DNA of 64,000 nucleotides from Spirosoma oryzicola (GTDB lineage: Bacteria > Bacteroidota > Bacteroidia > Cytophagales > Spirosomataceae), in contig NZ_CP089538.1 of assembly GCF_021233055.1 (NCBI RefSeq), positions 5,038,501 through 5,102,500 on the forward strand, written 5' to 3'. The translations under genes and the position numbers were made by a program. Shown here piece by piece: positions 1 through 8,817 of the stretch. Numbering within the stretch: position 1 is the stretch's first letter; each line of letters starts with the position of its first letter. The notes beneath the pieces are model-generated. The model was not told the origin of the DNA and ran no database searches. It saw nothing but the letters and a program-made list of their open reading frames with translations.

Positions 1-471
1 TAGGGTATCTTTTCGGGCAGCTACGCGACTTTGCTGACGGATTTTTAACGAATCTTGTTTTGTTTTGGCCGTTCGAGCAGCGCGCGGACTCGTCTTGGGC
101 GATGCCGTACTCGAACGCGGTTTCGTAGTCTGCGTAGAAATAGGTGTCGACGGATCGGGGCCGAGCCGGTTAGGAACCAAATAGGGGTCATTAAGCTCCC
201 GTTCCAGATCGCTCATCGGCTGAGCGGTCTTGGTTGCCGTGCCTGTCGAAGGGCGCGTCGATTTGACCGCCGGGGCGGCTATGGTTTGTCCGTTGGGTGT
301 GCTAACGCTGGGTACAGAATCCTTGGCCGAACGCGAACGTGTCGGCTGGCTCTGCCCCAGGCCGTTGATTGTCAGAAACGTCCCAATCAGACAGATTATG
401 ACTCGTATAAGCGGGGACCGTAAAATAAAGTGTGCTTTTTTGAGTTTTATCAAAAAAATTATATTTGCCAT
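1..471 (-). CDS. N-terminal part of an envelope protein, probably LptD-like LPS-assembly protein (runs off left edge)
   Basis: An open frame on the minus strand starts at ATG 469-471 and stays open for 157 codons to the first base of the window, so the 3' part is missing. It begins with a basic stretch, then a hydrophobic signal-like segment (about residues 18-38, ending near GLGQSQ), followed by a low-complexity Ser/Thr/Pro/Arg linker. I do not see a recognisable domain in this part. The LptD guess rests on context: in Bacteroidota a large LptD-type outer-membrane protein is often divergent from a peptidoglycan amidase followed by an MCE gene, as here. The reading frame is well supported; the function is inference. 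Confidence 0.5.
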   Translation of the reverse strand, partial: MANIIFLIKLKKAHFILRSPLIRVIICLIGTFLTINGLGQSQPTRSRSAKDSVPSVSTPNGQTIAAPAVKSTRPSTGTATKTAQPMSDLERELNDPYLVPNRLGPDPSTPISTQTTKPRSSTASPKTSPRAARTAKTKQDSLKIRQQSRVAARKDTL

Positions 472-472
472 A

Positions 473-1450
473 ATGGTGCTAAACCCATGGCTTACAAAGG
501 TATTCACGAACAGTTATCCCGCTATTGCCTTGAAACGTTTTTGGCCGTTAAAAATTATTAAATCAACACGTGTTCGGTTCACTCGTCCGACTCCCGGAAA
601 AGTGACATCACTTCTGTTGGGAACATTACCGCTACTGGCACTAACCGTACTTCCCGCTCCCGATGCTGTTTTTCAGGACCAGAAGCAAGATACCGTTCGC
701 CGGAACGACGCACAAGAACCCGACGTTACTAACGACGCACCGAACCAGCTTCGTACAGTGGTGCTGGATGCTGGTCACGGCGGTAAAGATCCCGGCTGTC
801 TTGGACGAAAAACGCGTGAGTCACGCGTTGTATTGAAGCTCGTTCTGGAACTGGGACGTAAAATTAAGCAAGAGATGCCGAAGATACGGGTTATTTATAC
901 GCGTTCTTCGGACCATTTCGTCGAATTAGCCGAACGGTCAGCTATCGCGAACCGCAACCGGGCCGATCTGTTCATTTCGATTCATTGCAACGCCAGCCCG
1001 TCATCGAGCCGGGTGTATGGTACCGAAACGTACACGATGGGTCTTCACAAAACCCAGGGCAATCTGGACGTTGCCAAACGCGAAAACTCGGTTATTCTGA
1101 AAGAGGACAATTACCAGCAGACCTACAAAGGATTTAATCCGAATTCTCCGCTGGCGCATATCATGCTCGCGAACTACCAACATGCCTTCATGGGAAGCAG
1201 CATCAACTTCGCCGAAAAGGTCGAACGTAGTTTCCGCAGCAGTGCCGACCGGAAAAGTAACGGTGTAAAGCAGGCAGGTTTCGTTGTGCTCTGGCGTACT
1301 ACCATGCCCAGCGTTTTGATCGAAGCGGGTTATCTGACGAATCCAACGGAAGAAGTTTATTTGATGTCGGAAGAAGGGCAGGAAGAAATTGCCAGTGCTA
1401 TCTACAAAGCCTTTGCACAGTACAAGCAGGAGATTGAAGCGGGTGGCTAG
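473..1450 (+). CDS. N-acetylmuramoyl-L-alanine amidase (Amidase_3 family)
   Basis: Zinc amidase that cuts the bond between MurNAc and the stem peptide of peptidoglycan in the periplasm. The Amidase_3 signature is clear: VVLDAGHGGKDPG (first zinc His), a Glu shortly after (TRESRVV), SIHCNAS (zinc His) and PSVLIEAGYLTNPTEE (catalytic Glu). A hydrophobic signal-like stretch precedes the domain. The ATG at 473 lies one base from the start of the divergent gene, which leaves no room for two ribosome sites. An in-frame GTG at 602, directly before TSLLLGTLPLLALTV, would give a normal signal peptide and is a serious alternative start. It is followed by an MCE-domain gene, consistent with envelope maintenance. 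Confidence 0.88.
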   Translation: MVLNPWLTKVFTNSYPAIALKRFWPLKIIKSTRVRFTRPTPGKVTSLLLGTLPLLALTVLPAPDAVFQDQKQDTVRRNDAQEPDVTNDAPNQLRTVVLDAGHGGKDPGCLGRKTRESRVVLKLVLELGRKIKQEMPKIRVIYTRSSDHFVELAERSAIANRNRADLFISIHCNASPSSSRVYGTETYTMGLHKTQGNLDVAKRENSVILKEDNYQQTYKGFNPNSPLAHIMLANYQHAFMGSSINFAEKVERSFRSSADRKSNGVKQAGFVVLWRTTMPSVLIEAGYLTNPTEEVYLMSEEGQEEIASAIYKAFAQYKQEIEAGG

Positions 1451-1619
1451 CGAGCACAGGATGCCTGATTAATTTACGGAGAGCAACCGTTTACTAACTG
1501 TCCGCTAGGTACCGTTCAGCGAAAATCCCATCTTCGCGGGACAAACGGATGCCGAAATTGGTTATATCCTTAATCAATTGATTGGCGAGGCCCGTTGGGT
1601 TGTTCACCTTCACACACGC

Positions 1620-2621
1620 ATGAAAATTTCTCAGGAAGTAAAAGTTGGTTTGCTTGCCGTCATCTCCTTGATGATGTTGTATTTCGGGTTCGAATTTTTG
1701 AAAGGTTCAGACTTTTTTTCCTCGACGCGCAAGTACCAGGTTGTCTACGATAACATTGATGGTTTGACGGCCTCCAATCCAGTGCGCATTAATGGCTTAT
1801 CCGTCGGACAGGTCAAAGGCATTGAGATCTTACAGGATCAGGGCAACAAATTACTCGTTACGCTGGAACTCCGTAACGATCTTCTGATCACCCAAGGAAC
1901 GAAAGCGGTTCTAGCCGACGATGGCCTGCTGGGTGGAAAAACCATTCTCCTGACGATCAACCCTGGTGCGCCTGCTCTGGAAGACGGTGGCAAACTGGTT
2001 GCGGCCAAAGAATCTGGCCTGTCCGCCTTGATTCGGGAAAAAACGCTGCCCGTTTTGAACAACGTCGATTCATTGACCTTTCAGCTAAACCGCATCGTCG
2101 CCCAGTTTGATCAGACGGGTGTCGTGCTCAATCAAACCCTCAAAAGCGCCAATGCTGCCGTTGGTGCGCTTGGGACGACAGTTGCTGAGAACCGCGCGGG
2201 GTTGCAGGCAACGCTGGCCAACGTCAATAAGCTATCGGCGTCGCTCATCGAAACCGAAAAGCAGCTCAAACCGATTCTGGCTAAGGCCGATACCTTCGCC
2301 GATTCGCTACAAGGTCTTCAACTGAAACAAACACTCGGTAGCGTCAACAAAACCGTCGATAATCTGCAACGTCTTTTGGCCGATATCAACCAGGGTCGCG
2401 GCTCATTGGGTAAGCTGGCGTCGGACGAAGCGCTGTACAGTAATGTCAACAAAACCACGGCCAGCCTCGAAAAGCTGTTGACCGATCTGCGCGAGAACCC
2501 AAAACGGTACGTACACTTCTCGCTTTTTGGTCGGAAAGACAAAGGCAAACCGGATCAACCTGCCAGTACGACGGTAACTACGTCTACCGCTGTTCCCGCA
2601 CCAGCCGATTCGACCCGGTAG
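1620..2621 (+). CDS. MlaD/MCE-domain lipid-transport protein
   Basis: Membrane-anchored MCE protein of 333 residues, a family that carries lipids across the periplasm. The ATG at 1620 is chosen because MKISQEVKVGLLAV leads straight into the single N-terminal transmembrane helix (about residues 9-24); the frame is open further upstream but without signal character. The MCE domain covers about residues 37-115 (YDNIDGLTASNPVRINGLSVGQVKGI). After it comes a long Leu/Asn/Thr-rich helical region with repeats of the type LNQTLKSANAAV, then a Pro/Thr/Ser tail. No permease or ATPase partner is adjacent; the gene follows the amidase on the same strand. Confidence 0.85.
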   Translation: MKISQEVKVGLLAVISLMMLYFGFEFLKGSDFFSSTRKYQVVYDNIDGLTASNPVRINGLSVGQVKGIEILQDQGNKLLVTLELRNDLLITQGTKAVLADDGLLGGKTILLTINPGAPALEDGGKLVAAKESGLSALIREKTLPVLNNVDSLTFQLNRIVAQFDQTGVVLNQTLKSANAAVGALGTTVAENRAGLQATLANVNKLSASLIETEKQLKPILAKADTFADSLQGLQLKQTLGSVNKTVDNLQRLLADINQGRGSLGKLASDEALYSNVNKTTASLEKLLTDLRENPKRYVHFSLFGRKDKGKPDQPASTTVTTSTAVPAPADSTR

Positions 2622-2648
2622 AGACGGCCCTCTACAACTGACTATTCC

Positions 2649-4274
2649 ATGCAATCCTTCATCGACGAACTCAATCAGCGCACGGCTCAGACGCAGTTGG
2701 GCGGTGGTCAAAAAAAAATTGACGATCAGCACCGCAAAGGTAAGCTGACCGCCCGCGAACGCATCGCGTACCTCACCGACACCGACCGTCCTTTTGTGGA
2801 GATCGGTTTGTTTACGGGCGAAGGTATGTACGCCGAACACGGCGGTTGCCCGTCAGGTGGCGTCGTTGTTGGCGTCGGTTATGTGTCGGGGCGACAATGC
2901 GTTATCGTCGCGAACGATGCGACCGTAAAAGCCGGGGCCTGGTTTCCAATCACAGCGAAAAAGAACCTTCGGGCGCAGGAGATCGCAATGGAGAACCACC
3001 TGCCCATCATATATCTGGTCGATAGTGCGGGCGTGTATTTACCTTTACAGGACGAGGTATTTGCGGACAAAGAGCATTTTGGCCGGACCTTCCGGAATAA
3101 TGCCCAGCTTTCGGCGATGGGGATTTTGCAGGTAGCAGCCATTATGGGAAGCTGCGTAGCGGGTGGCGCTTATCTACCCATCATGTCCGACGAAGCACTC
3201 ATTGTTGAAGGAACGGGCTCCATTTTCCTGGCGGGTCCTTACCTCGTCAAAGCGTCCATCGGTGAAGATGTCGATGCCGAAATACTCGGCGGAGCAACTA
3301 CTCATACCGACATTTCGGGCGTTGTGGATAACAAATATCCGGATGACCAAAGCTGTCTGGATGCAATCAAACGCATTTTCGACAAAATCGGCCATCGGGA
3401 AACGGCTGGTTTCGACCGCGTAACTCCCGCCCTTCCGACCAAGAATCCCGAAGAAATCTACCAGATTCTGCCTACCGACCGGGTAAAACCGTACGACATG
3501 CAGGAAATTGTGGATAGACTTGTGGATAACTCGGTGTTTGATGCGTATAAACCTGGTTATGGACAGTCGCTGATCTGCGGTTACGCCCGTATTGATGGTT
3601 GGGCGGTAGGCATTGTCGCCAACCAACGCAAGGTCGTCAAAGCCAAAGGGCGCACCGGCCCCGGAATGTCGGATCGGGCTACTGAAATGCAGATGGGTGG
3701 CGTCATCTACGGCGATGCTGCCGACAAAGCCGCCCGCTTCATCATGAACTGCAACCAGAAACGAATTCCGCTGGTGTTCTTGCAGGATGTTTCGGGCTTT
3801 ATGGTGGGCAGTCGGGCCGAGCAGGGCGGCATCATCAAAGACGGGGCTAAAATGGTCAGTGCGATGGCGAACTCGGTGGTACCTAAGTTTACGGTCGTCG
3901 TTGGCAACTCCTACGGCGCGGGCAACTACGCCATGTGCGGGAAAGCCTACGATCCCCGGCTGATGCTGGCCTGGCCAACGGCGCAAATGGCGGTGATGAG
4001 CGGGGCTTCGGCGGCCAAAACCCTCCTGCAAATTCAGGTAGCGGCTCAGAAAGCAAAAGGCCAGCCCATGACACCCGAGGAGGAAAAGGCACAGTTGACC
4101 AAGATCACGGATCAGTACAACGCTCAGCTTTCGCCGTATTACGCAGCAGCCCGGCTGTGGGTCGATGCGGTCATCGACCCGCTCCAAACCCGGCAGATTC
4201 TATCTGAAGGCATTGCAGCCGCTAACCACGCTCCCATTACCAAACCGTTTTCGGTTGGTGTGATTCAAACGTAA
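2649..4274 (+). CDS. Acyl-CoA carboxylase carboxyltransferase (beta) subunit, methylcrotonyl-CoA carboxylase type
   Basis: Carboxyltransferase half of a biotin-dependent acyl-CoA carboxylase: it moves CO2 from carboxybiotin to an acyl-CoA in the cytoplasm. The 541 residues match the family length and start with the usual helical lead (KGKLTARERIAYL). Crotonase-fold landmarks are GSCVAGGAYLPIMSDE, the Gly-rich FLQDVSGFMVGSRAEQ and VVGNSYGAGNYAMCG. The ending SPYYAAARLWVDAVIDPLQTR resembles methylcrotonyl-CoA and geranyl-CoA carboxylases more than propionyl-CoA carboxylase, which suggests leucine breakdown; substrate is inferred. No biotin-carboxylase alpha subunit lies in the window. A long perfect hairpin follows the stop codon. 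Confidence 0.9.
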   Translation: MQSFIDELNQRTAQTQLGGGQKKIDDQHRKGKLTARERIAYLTDTDRPFVEIGLFTGEGMYAEHGGCPSGGVVVGVGYVSGRQCVIVANDATVKAGAWFPITAKKNLRAQEIAMENHLPIIYLVDSAGVYLPLQDEVFADKEHFGRTFRNNAQLSAMGILQVAAIMGSCVAGGAYLPIMSDEALIVEGTGSIFLAGPYLVKASIGEDVDAEILGGATTHTDISGVVDNKYPDDQSCLDAIKRIFDKIGHRETAGFDRVTPALPTKNPEEIYQILPTDRVKPYDMQEIVDRLVDNSVFDAYKPGYGQSLICGYARIDGWAVGIVANQRKVVKAKGRTGPGMSDRATEMQMGGVIYGDAADKAARFIMNCNQKRIPLVFLQDVSGFMVGSRAEQGGIIKDGAKMVSAMANSVVPKFTVVVGNSYGAGNYAMCGKAYDPRLMLAWPTAQMAVMSGASAAKTLLQIQVAAQKAKGQPMTPEEEKAQLTKITDQYNAQLSPYYAAARLWVDAVIDPLQTRQILSEGIAAANHAPITKPFSVGVIQT

Positions 4275-4278
4275 AAAT

Positions 4279-4351
4279 GGGGTGATTGATTCATGATTTC
4301 ATACGCCATATCTTGGAGATATGGCGTATGAAATCATGAATCAATCACCCC
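4279..4351. repeat. 73-nt perfect palindrome (copy A of a hairpin repeat family)
   Basis: Two 35-nt arms (4279-4313 and 4317-4351) are exact reverse complements around a 3-nt loop TGG. The tip reads ATCTTGGAGAT. It lies between the converging ends of the carboxyltransferase and cytochrome c genes, just five bases after the first stop codon. No T-run follows on either strand, so it is not a classical intrinsic terminator, although it may still act as one or protect the mRNA 3' end. A related element with the same tip lies at 24731-24801. Confidence 0.9.
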
Positions 4352-4368
4352 GCAAATCACCTTCCTGC

Positions 4369-4797
4369 TCACTTACCGGAGCGAACGGCCTTTACTTCGT
4401 CGGCGGTGACGGCACTGGCTTTGTTGCCGAAGTTGCTCCGCACGTACGTCAGCACATCGGCAATCTGCTGATCGTTCAGAAAATCATGCGCGGGCATGGC
4501 ATTGTCGTACATATCCCCTTCGATTTCCTGACCCTGCAATCCTTTCAGCAACACATTGATGAGCCGGGTTTTATCACCCAAAACCCAATCCGTTTCGCGC
4601 AGGGGCGGGTTCAGGTTTGGTACGCCGGAACCGTTGCTCTGGTGGCAGGTCAGGCAGTTTTGTTCGTAGATCACCTGACCCGGCAGTTTGGTCGTTGCTG
4701 TAGCAGGCTTAGGCGCAGCTTTAGCCGCTGGCTTTTTGTTTTGCCCAACCGCGATGGACGCTGACAGACAAGCGAAAAGAATAAACAGTTGTTTCAT
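4369..4797 (-). CDS. Secreted class I-type cytochrome c
   Basis: Small periplasmic electron carrier of 142 residues. A signal peptide (MKQLFILFACLSASIAVGQ) is followed by an Ala/Lys/Pro-rich linker and one cytochrome c domain. The haem-attachment motif CLTCH is at residues 48-52, and Met101 in NAMPAH is the likely sixth ligand. The gene lies 16 bases downstream of gldD on the same strand, so the two are probably cotranscribed, although a direct functional link to gliding is not evident. The partner dehydrogenase or oxidase is not identified; cytochrome bd encoded elsewhere in the window takes electrons from quinol, not cytochrome c. Confidence 0.88.
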   Translation of the reverse strand: MKQLFILFACLSASIAVGQNKKPAAKAAPKPATATTKLPGQVIYEQNCLTCHQSNGSGVPNLNPPLRETDWVLGDKTRLINVLLKGLQGQEIEGDMYDNAMPAHDFLNDQQIADVLTYVRSNFGNKASAVTADEVKAVRSGK

Positions 4798-4813
4798 GCG
4801 GTTGATAAAAGAG

Positions 4814-5401
4814 TTATTTACGCCATTTCAGGGTATTCAGCAAATGGATTATATCCTTGCGAATGTACTGAATAACGGGCTGTAGAGAATCGTTTTCTGT
4901 GGCGGTGTTGAAGTACAATGCACCACGCAGGAAATGCCTTGTCGAATCGGTCGTTATGAACTGAACCTGGCTCGGTACATCACCGGACAAATCGATGATA
5001 CTGGCTTCCAGACCCGATTTGAGCCGGACCTTTTTTTCCTCGATGGCGTACGCCTTGATGTTATGACGGGCAGCCAACTTATAGGAATCTTCCAGCATCG
5101 ACCTCAACCGATTAATGTTGTTATTGACAGGCTTGTAAGTCAATTGGACGCTGGCATGGTAAGCTGGATAGTTGATAAAAATCCAGTCTGGCTCCGAGCG
5201 GGCAAAGGTATCGGGCAGGATACGGGCAACTTTGTTGTATTCAAACTGATACGGGTGCGTCGGCGCCAGAAGCGTATACTGCGTAGCGGGCAAATCGAAG
5301 CGCGGGTACCCTTTCGGTTTGGGTGTATAATTCTCGGAATCCTTGCTACCACAGGCCGCAGCAAACAGGCCAACAAGCCCTATAAAAAGATATCTAGCCA
5401 A
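4814..5401 (-). CDS. gldD: Gliding motility lipoprotein GldD
   Basis: Lipoprotein of 195 residues needed for gliding and type IX secretion-linked motility in Bacteroidota. The signal peptide ends in a lipobox (FAAAC, Cys17). Family-typical stretches are YPRFDLPATQY, the EPDWIFINYPAYHASVQLTYK region and MLEDSYKLAARHNIKAYAI; length fits GldD. In many relatives gldD lies next to gldE, which is not present here. The next gene downstream is a cytochrome c, 16 bases away. Identification is from recognised conserved segments. Confidence 0.87.
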   Translation of the reverse strand: MARYLFIGLVGLFAAACGSKDSENYTPKPKGYPRFDLPATQYTLLAPTHPYQFEYNKVARILPDTFARSEPDWIFINYPAYHASVQLTYKPVNNNINRLRSMLEDSYKLAARHNIKAYAIEEKKVRLKSGLEASIIDLSGDVPSQVQFITTDSTRHFLRGALYFNTATENDSLQPVIQYIRKDIIHLLNTLKWRK

Positions 5402-5463
5402 CGTATAAATCAGGTAAACCGGACGCCGACATCCGAGTTGAAACTATGCGTACGCAAACAACG

Positions 5464-5493
5464 AAAAAGCCCGGCTGTTTGGTGCAGGGCTTT
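5464..5493 (-). terminator. Rho-independent terminator after the 5518-5808 gene
   Basis: Read on the minus strand, AAAGCCC, a 14-nt loop and GGGCTTT form a stem followed by a T-rich run. It sits between the 96-residue conserved gene upstream and gldD downstream, and would separate their transcripts. Confidence 0.7.
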
Positions 5494-5517
5494 CCGACTA
5501 TGTATGCTAACGCGTAA

Positions 5518-5808
5518 TCAGGCATTTGCGTTTTCCAATTCTTCCTGCCGCACGGGTTGCCCCAGCAGCGTAGCAAAACGGTTGATATTGAACGTAGGCT
5601 CAAACCACACTTCGCCCATGACGGGATGCTTGACGGGCACGTCGGGGTTCTGAATTTCGTTCAGCAATACACCGGTTTCGCCCGTTGTGTGGCGCTTAAC
5701 CTGCCGAATCGTATACAGTTGGTCCCGCTTTGGGGTCTGAACGCCAAATTCAGCGTAGAAAGCCAGTACAGGCGCGGGAAAATTGTCGTTTGTGCAGATG
5801 ACTTCCAT
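5518..5808 (-). CDS. Conserved hypothetical protein, about 96 residues
   Basis: Small soluble protein of unknown function. The frame is open to 5877, but the ATG at 5808 (MEVICTNDNFPAPV) is preferred because the downstream part looks like a conserved small Bacteroidota protein that begins this way: a short lead, AEFGVQTPKRDQLYTIRQV, then a Glu/Pro-rich half ending in an FEPTFNINRF-type motif. No signal peptide, membrane helix or catalytic motif is visible. A terminator follows it. I cannot assign a role. Confidence 0.72.
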   Translation of the reverse strand: MEVICTNDNFPAPVLAFYAEFGVQTPKRDQLYTIRQVKRHTTGETGVLLNEIQNPDVPVKHPVMGEVWFEPTFNINRFATLLGQPVRQEELENANA

Positions 5809-5901
5809 AAAACTTTGAACGATAATCGGTCTGATTTCAGTGATAACGCTGGCGACTAAGCAAGGTTTATCAGCCAATTTGTATCACAACTCAAAGACAA
5901 A

Positions 5902-6681
5902 TTAATCTTCAAACAAATTCCCTAACTGACCCAACACGGAGCCGCTTTCTTTATTGGCCAGTCCGCCATTCGGTGCTAACCGTTGTACCAGTTTAGAAAT
6001 CGGCATTGACTGAATCCACACTTTACCCGTACCACGGAGCGTGGCCAGAAATAACCCTTCGCCCCCGAAGATCATGCTTTTCAAACCACCCGCCCGCTGA
6101 ATATCGAAGCTGATACTCGGTTCAAAACCAACGACGCAACCCGTATCAACACGCAGCGTTTCATTGTTCAGCGTTCGCTCAACGACTACCCCACCAGCGT
6201 GAATAAAAGCCAAGCCATCACCCTGGATTTTTTGCAGAATAAAGCCTTCTCCTCCAAAAAAACCGGCTCCCAGCCGTTGGTTAAACTGAACACTTAAGCG
6301 GGTTCCTAACGCGGCACAGAGAAATGAATCTTTCTGAACGATCAGCGTATTGCCGAACGCATTGGCCAGATTGATCGGCATAACCGTACCCGGATAAGGA
6401 GCCGAGAAAGCCACTTTTCGTTTGCCCACGCCCCGGTTGGTGAAGTGCGTCATAAACAACGACTCCCCGGTAACCATGCGCGATCCGGCTTGCATCAGCC
6501 TGCCCAGAAAACCCTGGTCTGGCTGCGAGCCGTCGCCCATTTTTGTTTCGAACGTAATACCGTCTTCCATGAACAGCATGGAACCGGCTTCGGCGATAAC
6601 GGTTTCGTTTGGATCTAACTCGATTTCAACGATCTGAATGTCTTCCCCAATAATTTTGTAATCAATCTCGTGAGAGTTCAT
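5902..6681 (-). CDS. TIGR00266/AIM24 family protein
   Basis: Cytoplasmic beta-rich protein of 259 residues of the AIM24 (TIGR00266) family, whose molecular role in bacteria is unknown. Typical features are the N-terminal [12 protein letters not shown], the [24 protein letters not shown] segment and Gly-rich turns such as [10 protein letters not shown] and [21 protein letters not shown], which mark the repeated beta-sandwich. No signal peptide. The gene stands alone between the small conserved gene and the gltX operon terminator. Confidence 0.88.
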   Translation of the reverse strand: MNSHEIDYKIIGEDIQIVEIELDPNETVIAEAGSMLFMEDGITFETKMGDGSQPDQGFLGRLMQAGSRMVTGESLFMTHFTNRGVGKRKVAFSAPYPGTVMPINLANAFGNTLIVQKDSFLCAALGTRLSVQFNQRLGAGFFGGEGFILQKIQGDGLAFIHAGGVVVERTLNNETLRVDTGCVVGFEPSISFDIQRAGGLKSMIFGGEGLFLATLRGTGKVWIQSMPISKLVQRLAPNGGLANKESGSVLGQLGNLFED

Positions 6682-6792
6682 GCGACGAGTGGTTCGTGGT
6701 TAATCTGACGGGTACGTCAGTGGGTTATTGATTGGCGAAAACTACAAAAAGAGCTGGATTCTACGGACGGTTATTCGTACAAACGGCATAAA

Positions 6793-6814
6793 AAAAAGCC
6801 CGACCGGGCTTTTT
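6793..6814 (-). terminator. Intrinsic terminator of the ridA-gltX-hypothetical operon
   Basis: Ten-base arms AAAAAGCCCG and CGGGCTTTTT enclose a 2-nt loop. On the minus strand the stem runs into eight T residues. It begins 22 bases after the stop codon of the 6837-7127 gene. A second GGTCGGGC half upstream could form an overlapping longer stem. Confidence 0.8.
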
Positions 6815-6836
6815 GGCGGGTCGGGCTCGTTGGCTT

Positions 6837-7127
6837 TTAGCGTTGATTTATATCATCCGGCAGATCGTTGTCGGTTTCGTCGAAGAGCCGCTCTTCATCC
6901 GAATCCTCATCCTTTTCGTCCGGCCCATTATCTCCTTTGAGGTTCAGATCCGTCCGATGGCGCAGCTTCTTGTCGTCAACCGTCTTATTCAGAAACTGGT
7001 TGATCTTGTCGATATCAAAACTCGTCGTGATTTCGCCAAACGAGTTAATCTGAATATCAAACCCTTCGAGTTCTTTATGAACGCGTGGTTTATCGTTTTC
7101 GTCAGGATTGGTTTTCTTCTTTGCCAT
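6837..7127 (-). CDS. Conserved hypothetical acidic protein
   Basis: A 96-residue soluble protein of unknown function. The start at 7127 (MAKKKTNPDENDKPRV) is chosen over the longer open frame to 7172 because conserved-looking sequence begins there. Residues 15-55 hold a HKELEGFDIQINSFGEI core followed by a short helix (DKINQFLNKTV); the last third is a highly acidic, probably disordered tail rich in Asp and Glu. It is the third gene of the ridA-gltX operon, 54 bases after gltX, and is followed by a strong terminator. Confidence 0.72.
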   Translation of the reverse strand: MAKKKTNPDENDKPRVHKELEGFDIQINSFGEITTSFDIDKINQFLNKTVDDKKLRHRTDLNLKGDNGPDEKDEDSDEERLFDETDNDLPDDINQR

Positions 7128-7181
7128 GAGCGTCTGTAATGAGCGTGCTATTCGTTTACAACTCGAAAACACTATCGACGG

Positions 7182-8738
7182 TTAACGAGCGGACGTATTC
7201 AATGTACCAAGCGCTTGCTCCAGTCGTTTTACCGTTTCGCCCTTGCCGATAATTTCCATCGTCAACATGAGGTCCGGTCCTGCACCCAGTCCGGTCAGGG
7301 CTAAGCGCATAGCCTGCATAATTTTTCCTTGTTTGATGCCAGCCTGCTGCATAGCGTCGCCCAGCGTGTGCTTGATGGCATCCGCCACAAACGCACCGTC
7401 GAATGTCTGTAACGCATCCCGAAAAGCAGTCACGGCCCGAACGGCATCGTCGTTCCATTTGGCAGTAGCAATTGCTTCGTCGTAGGTCGTTGGTGCGTTG
7501 AAGATGGTCCCTGCTTCATCAAAGATCTCGCGCGCAAAATTGACCCGCCCCTTCAGGAGTGCCACAATTTTTTCGGCTTTCTCCAACGAGCAGTCAAAAC
7601 CAGCGGCTTCGGCCTGTTGCTGAACGGTTGGAGCCAGTTCCGCGTCGGGACGCTGACGAACGTATTGGTGGTTGAACCACTGCGCTTTCTGGATGTCGAA
7701 ACGCGCTCCGGCTTTATGGACCTGCGTCAGATCGAAGCTGGCAATCAGTTCGTCCATCGTAAACAGCTCCTGCTCGGTACCGGGGTTCCATCCCAGCAAA
7801 GCAAGAAAATTGACCGTCGCTTCGGGCAGATAGCCATCCTCCCGGAACCCGCGCGCCACCTGTCCCGTGAACGGATCAGTCCATTGCAGCGGAAAAATCG
7901 GAAAACCGCCCAGATCGGCATCGCGCTTGCTGAGCTTACCATTGCCTTCGGGCTTGAGCAGCAGCGGTAAATGGGCAAATTGCGGCATGGTGTCTTCCCA
8001 GCCCAGATAGCGGTACAACAAAACATGCAACGGTGCCGACGGTAGCCACTCTTCACCCCGAATGACGTGCGTAATCCCCATCAGGTGATCGTCCACAATG
8101 TTAGCGAGGTGATAGGTCGGCAGACCATCTGACTTGAGCAGTACTTTATCGTCAATAGCCGACGAATGTACATTGACCCATCCCCGAATCAAATCATTCA
8201 GACGCACTTCTTCCTTGCGCGGGGTTTTCAACCGGATTACATACGGCTCTCCGGCGTCCATCCGCGCCCGAACGTCGTCGGGTTTCATGGTCAGCGAATT
8301 TCGCATCTGCATCCGGGTAATGGCATTGTATTGCGCAGCAGGTGCGTTCGCTTCTTCCAGCCGTTTCCGCATAGCGTCCAGTTCTTCCGCCGTATCGAAC
8401 GCGTAATAGGCTTTCCCTTCGTCAACCAGACGCTGCGCTTCTTTCTGGTAAATGTCGCGTCGTTCCGACTGCCGGTATGGCGCGTGTGGTCCCGGTCCGT
8501 CGCCGTGGTCGACACCCTGGCCTTCGTCGATCTCGATACCCACCCACCGAAGCGATTCGAGAATGTACTCTTCAGCGCCGGGCACAAATCGATTCTGGTC
8601 GGTATCTTCGATACGAAGAAGCATTTTTCCGCCCATTTTTCGGGCGAACAAGTAATTATAAAGTGCCGTTCGTACCCCACCAATGTGCAGGGGGCCAGTC
8701 GGACTTGGTGCGAAACGAACGCGGACAGGTGTTTGCAT
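7182..8738 (-). CDS. gltX: Glutamyl-tRNA synthetase
   Basis: Charges tRNA-Glu with glutamate in the cytoplasm. The protein has 518 residues when started at 8738 (MQTPVRVRFAPSPTGPLHIG), the family's normal start; the frame stays open upstream but adds nothing conserved. The class I signatures are present: the HIGH-equivalent HIGG at residues 18-21 and the KMSKS-equivalent KLSKR at 268-272. The C-terminal anticodon-binding region is complete (DPxx ... LTGLGAGPDLM). It lies between ridA and a small conserved gene on one strand. Confidence 0.97.
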   Translation of the reverse strand: MQTPVRVRFAPSPTGPLHIGGVRTALYNYLFARKMGGKMLLRIEDTDQNRFVPGAEEYILESLRWVGIEIDEGQGVDHGDGPGPHAPYRQSERRDIYQKEAQRLVDEGKAYYAFDTAEELDAMRKRLEEANAPAAQYNAITRMQMRNSLTMKPDDVRARMDAGEPYVIRLKTPRKEEVRLNDLIRGWVNVHSSAIDDKVLLKSDGLPTYHLANIVDDHLMGITHVIRGEEWLPSAPLHVLLYRYLGWEDTMPQFAHLPLLLKPEGNGKLSKRDADLGGFPIFPLQWTDPFTGQVARGFREDGYLPEATVNFLALLGWNPGTEQELFTMDELIASFDLTQVHKAGARFDIQKAQWFNHQYVRQRPDAELAPTVQQQAEAAGFDCSLEKAEKIVALLKGRVNFAREIFDEAGTIFNAPTTYDEAIATAKWNDDAVRAVTAFRDALQTFDGAFVADAIKHTLGDAMQQAGIKQGKIMQAMRLALTGLGAGPDLMLTMEIIGKGETVKRLEQALGTLNTSAR

Positions 8739-8817
8739 TTTGTATAGTGAGCGAATGCGTGATTGAGTGATGCTTCTTAAACTAATCGGCTCAACCACCC
8801 GCTTCCTCGGTCAGTCG

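Noticed and set aside
3174..4187. 337-codon open frame on the minus strand
   Set aside because: It lies wholly antisense to the carboxyltransferase gene, whose domain motifs are certain. The His/Arg-rich composition is what antisense reading of high-GC third positions gives.
4934..5653. 239-codon plus-strand open frame
   Set aside because: Antisense to gldD and the neighbouring conserved gene, crosses a terminator and shows no protein-like motif.
8166..8747. 193-codon plus-strand open frame
   Set aside because: Antisense to the N-terminal half of gltX; no family resemblance.
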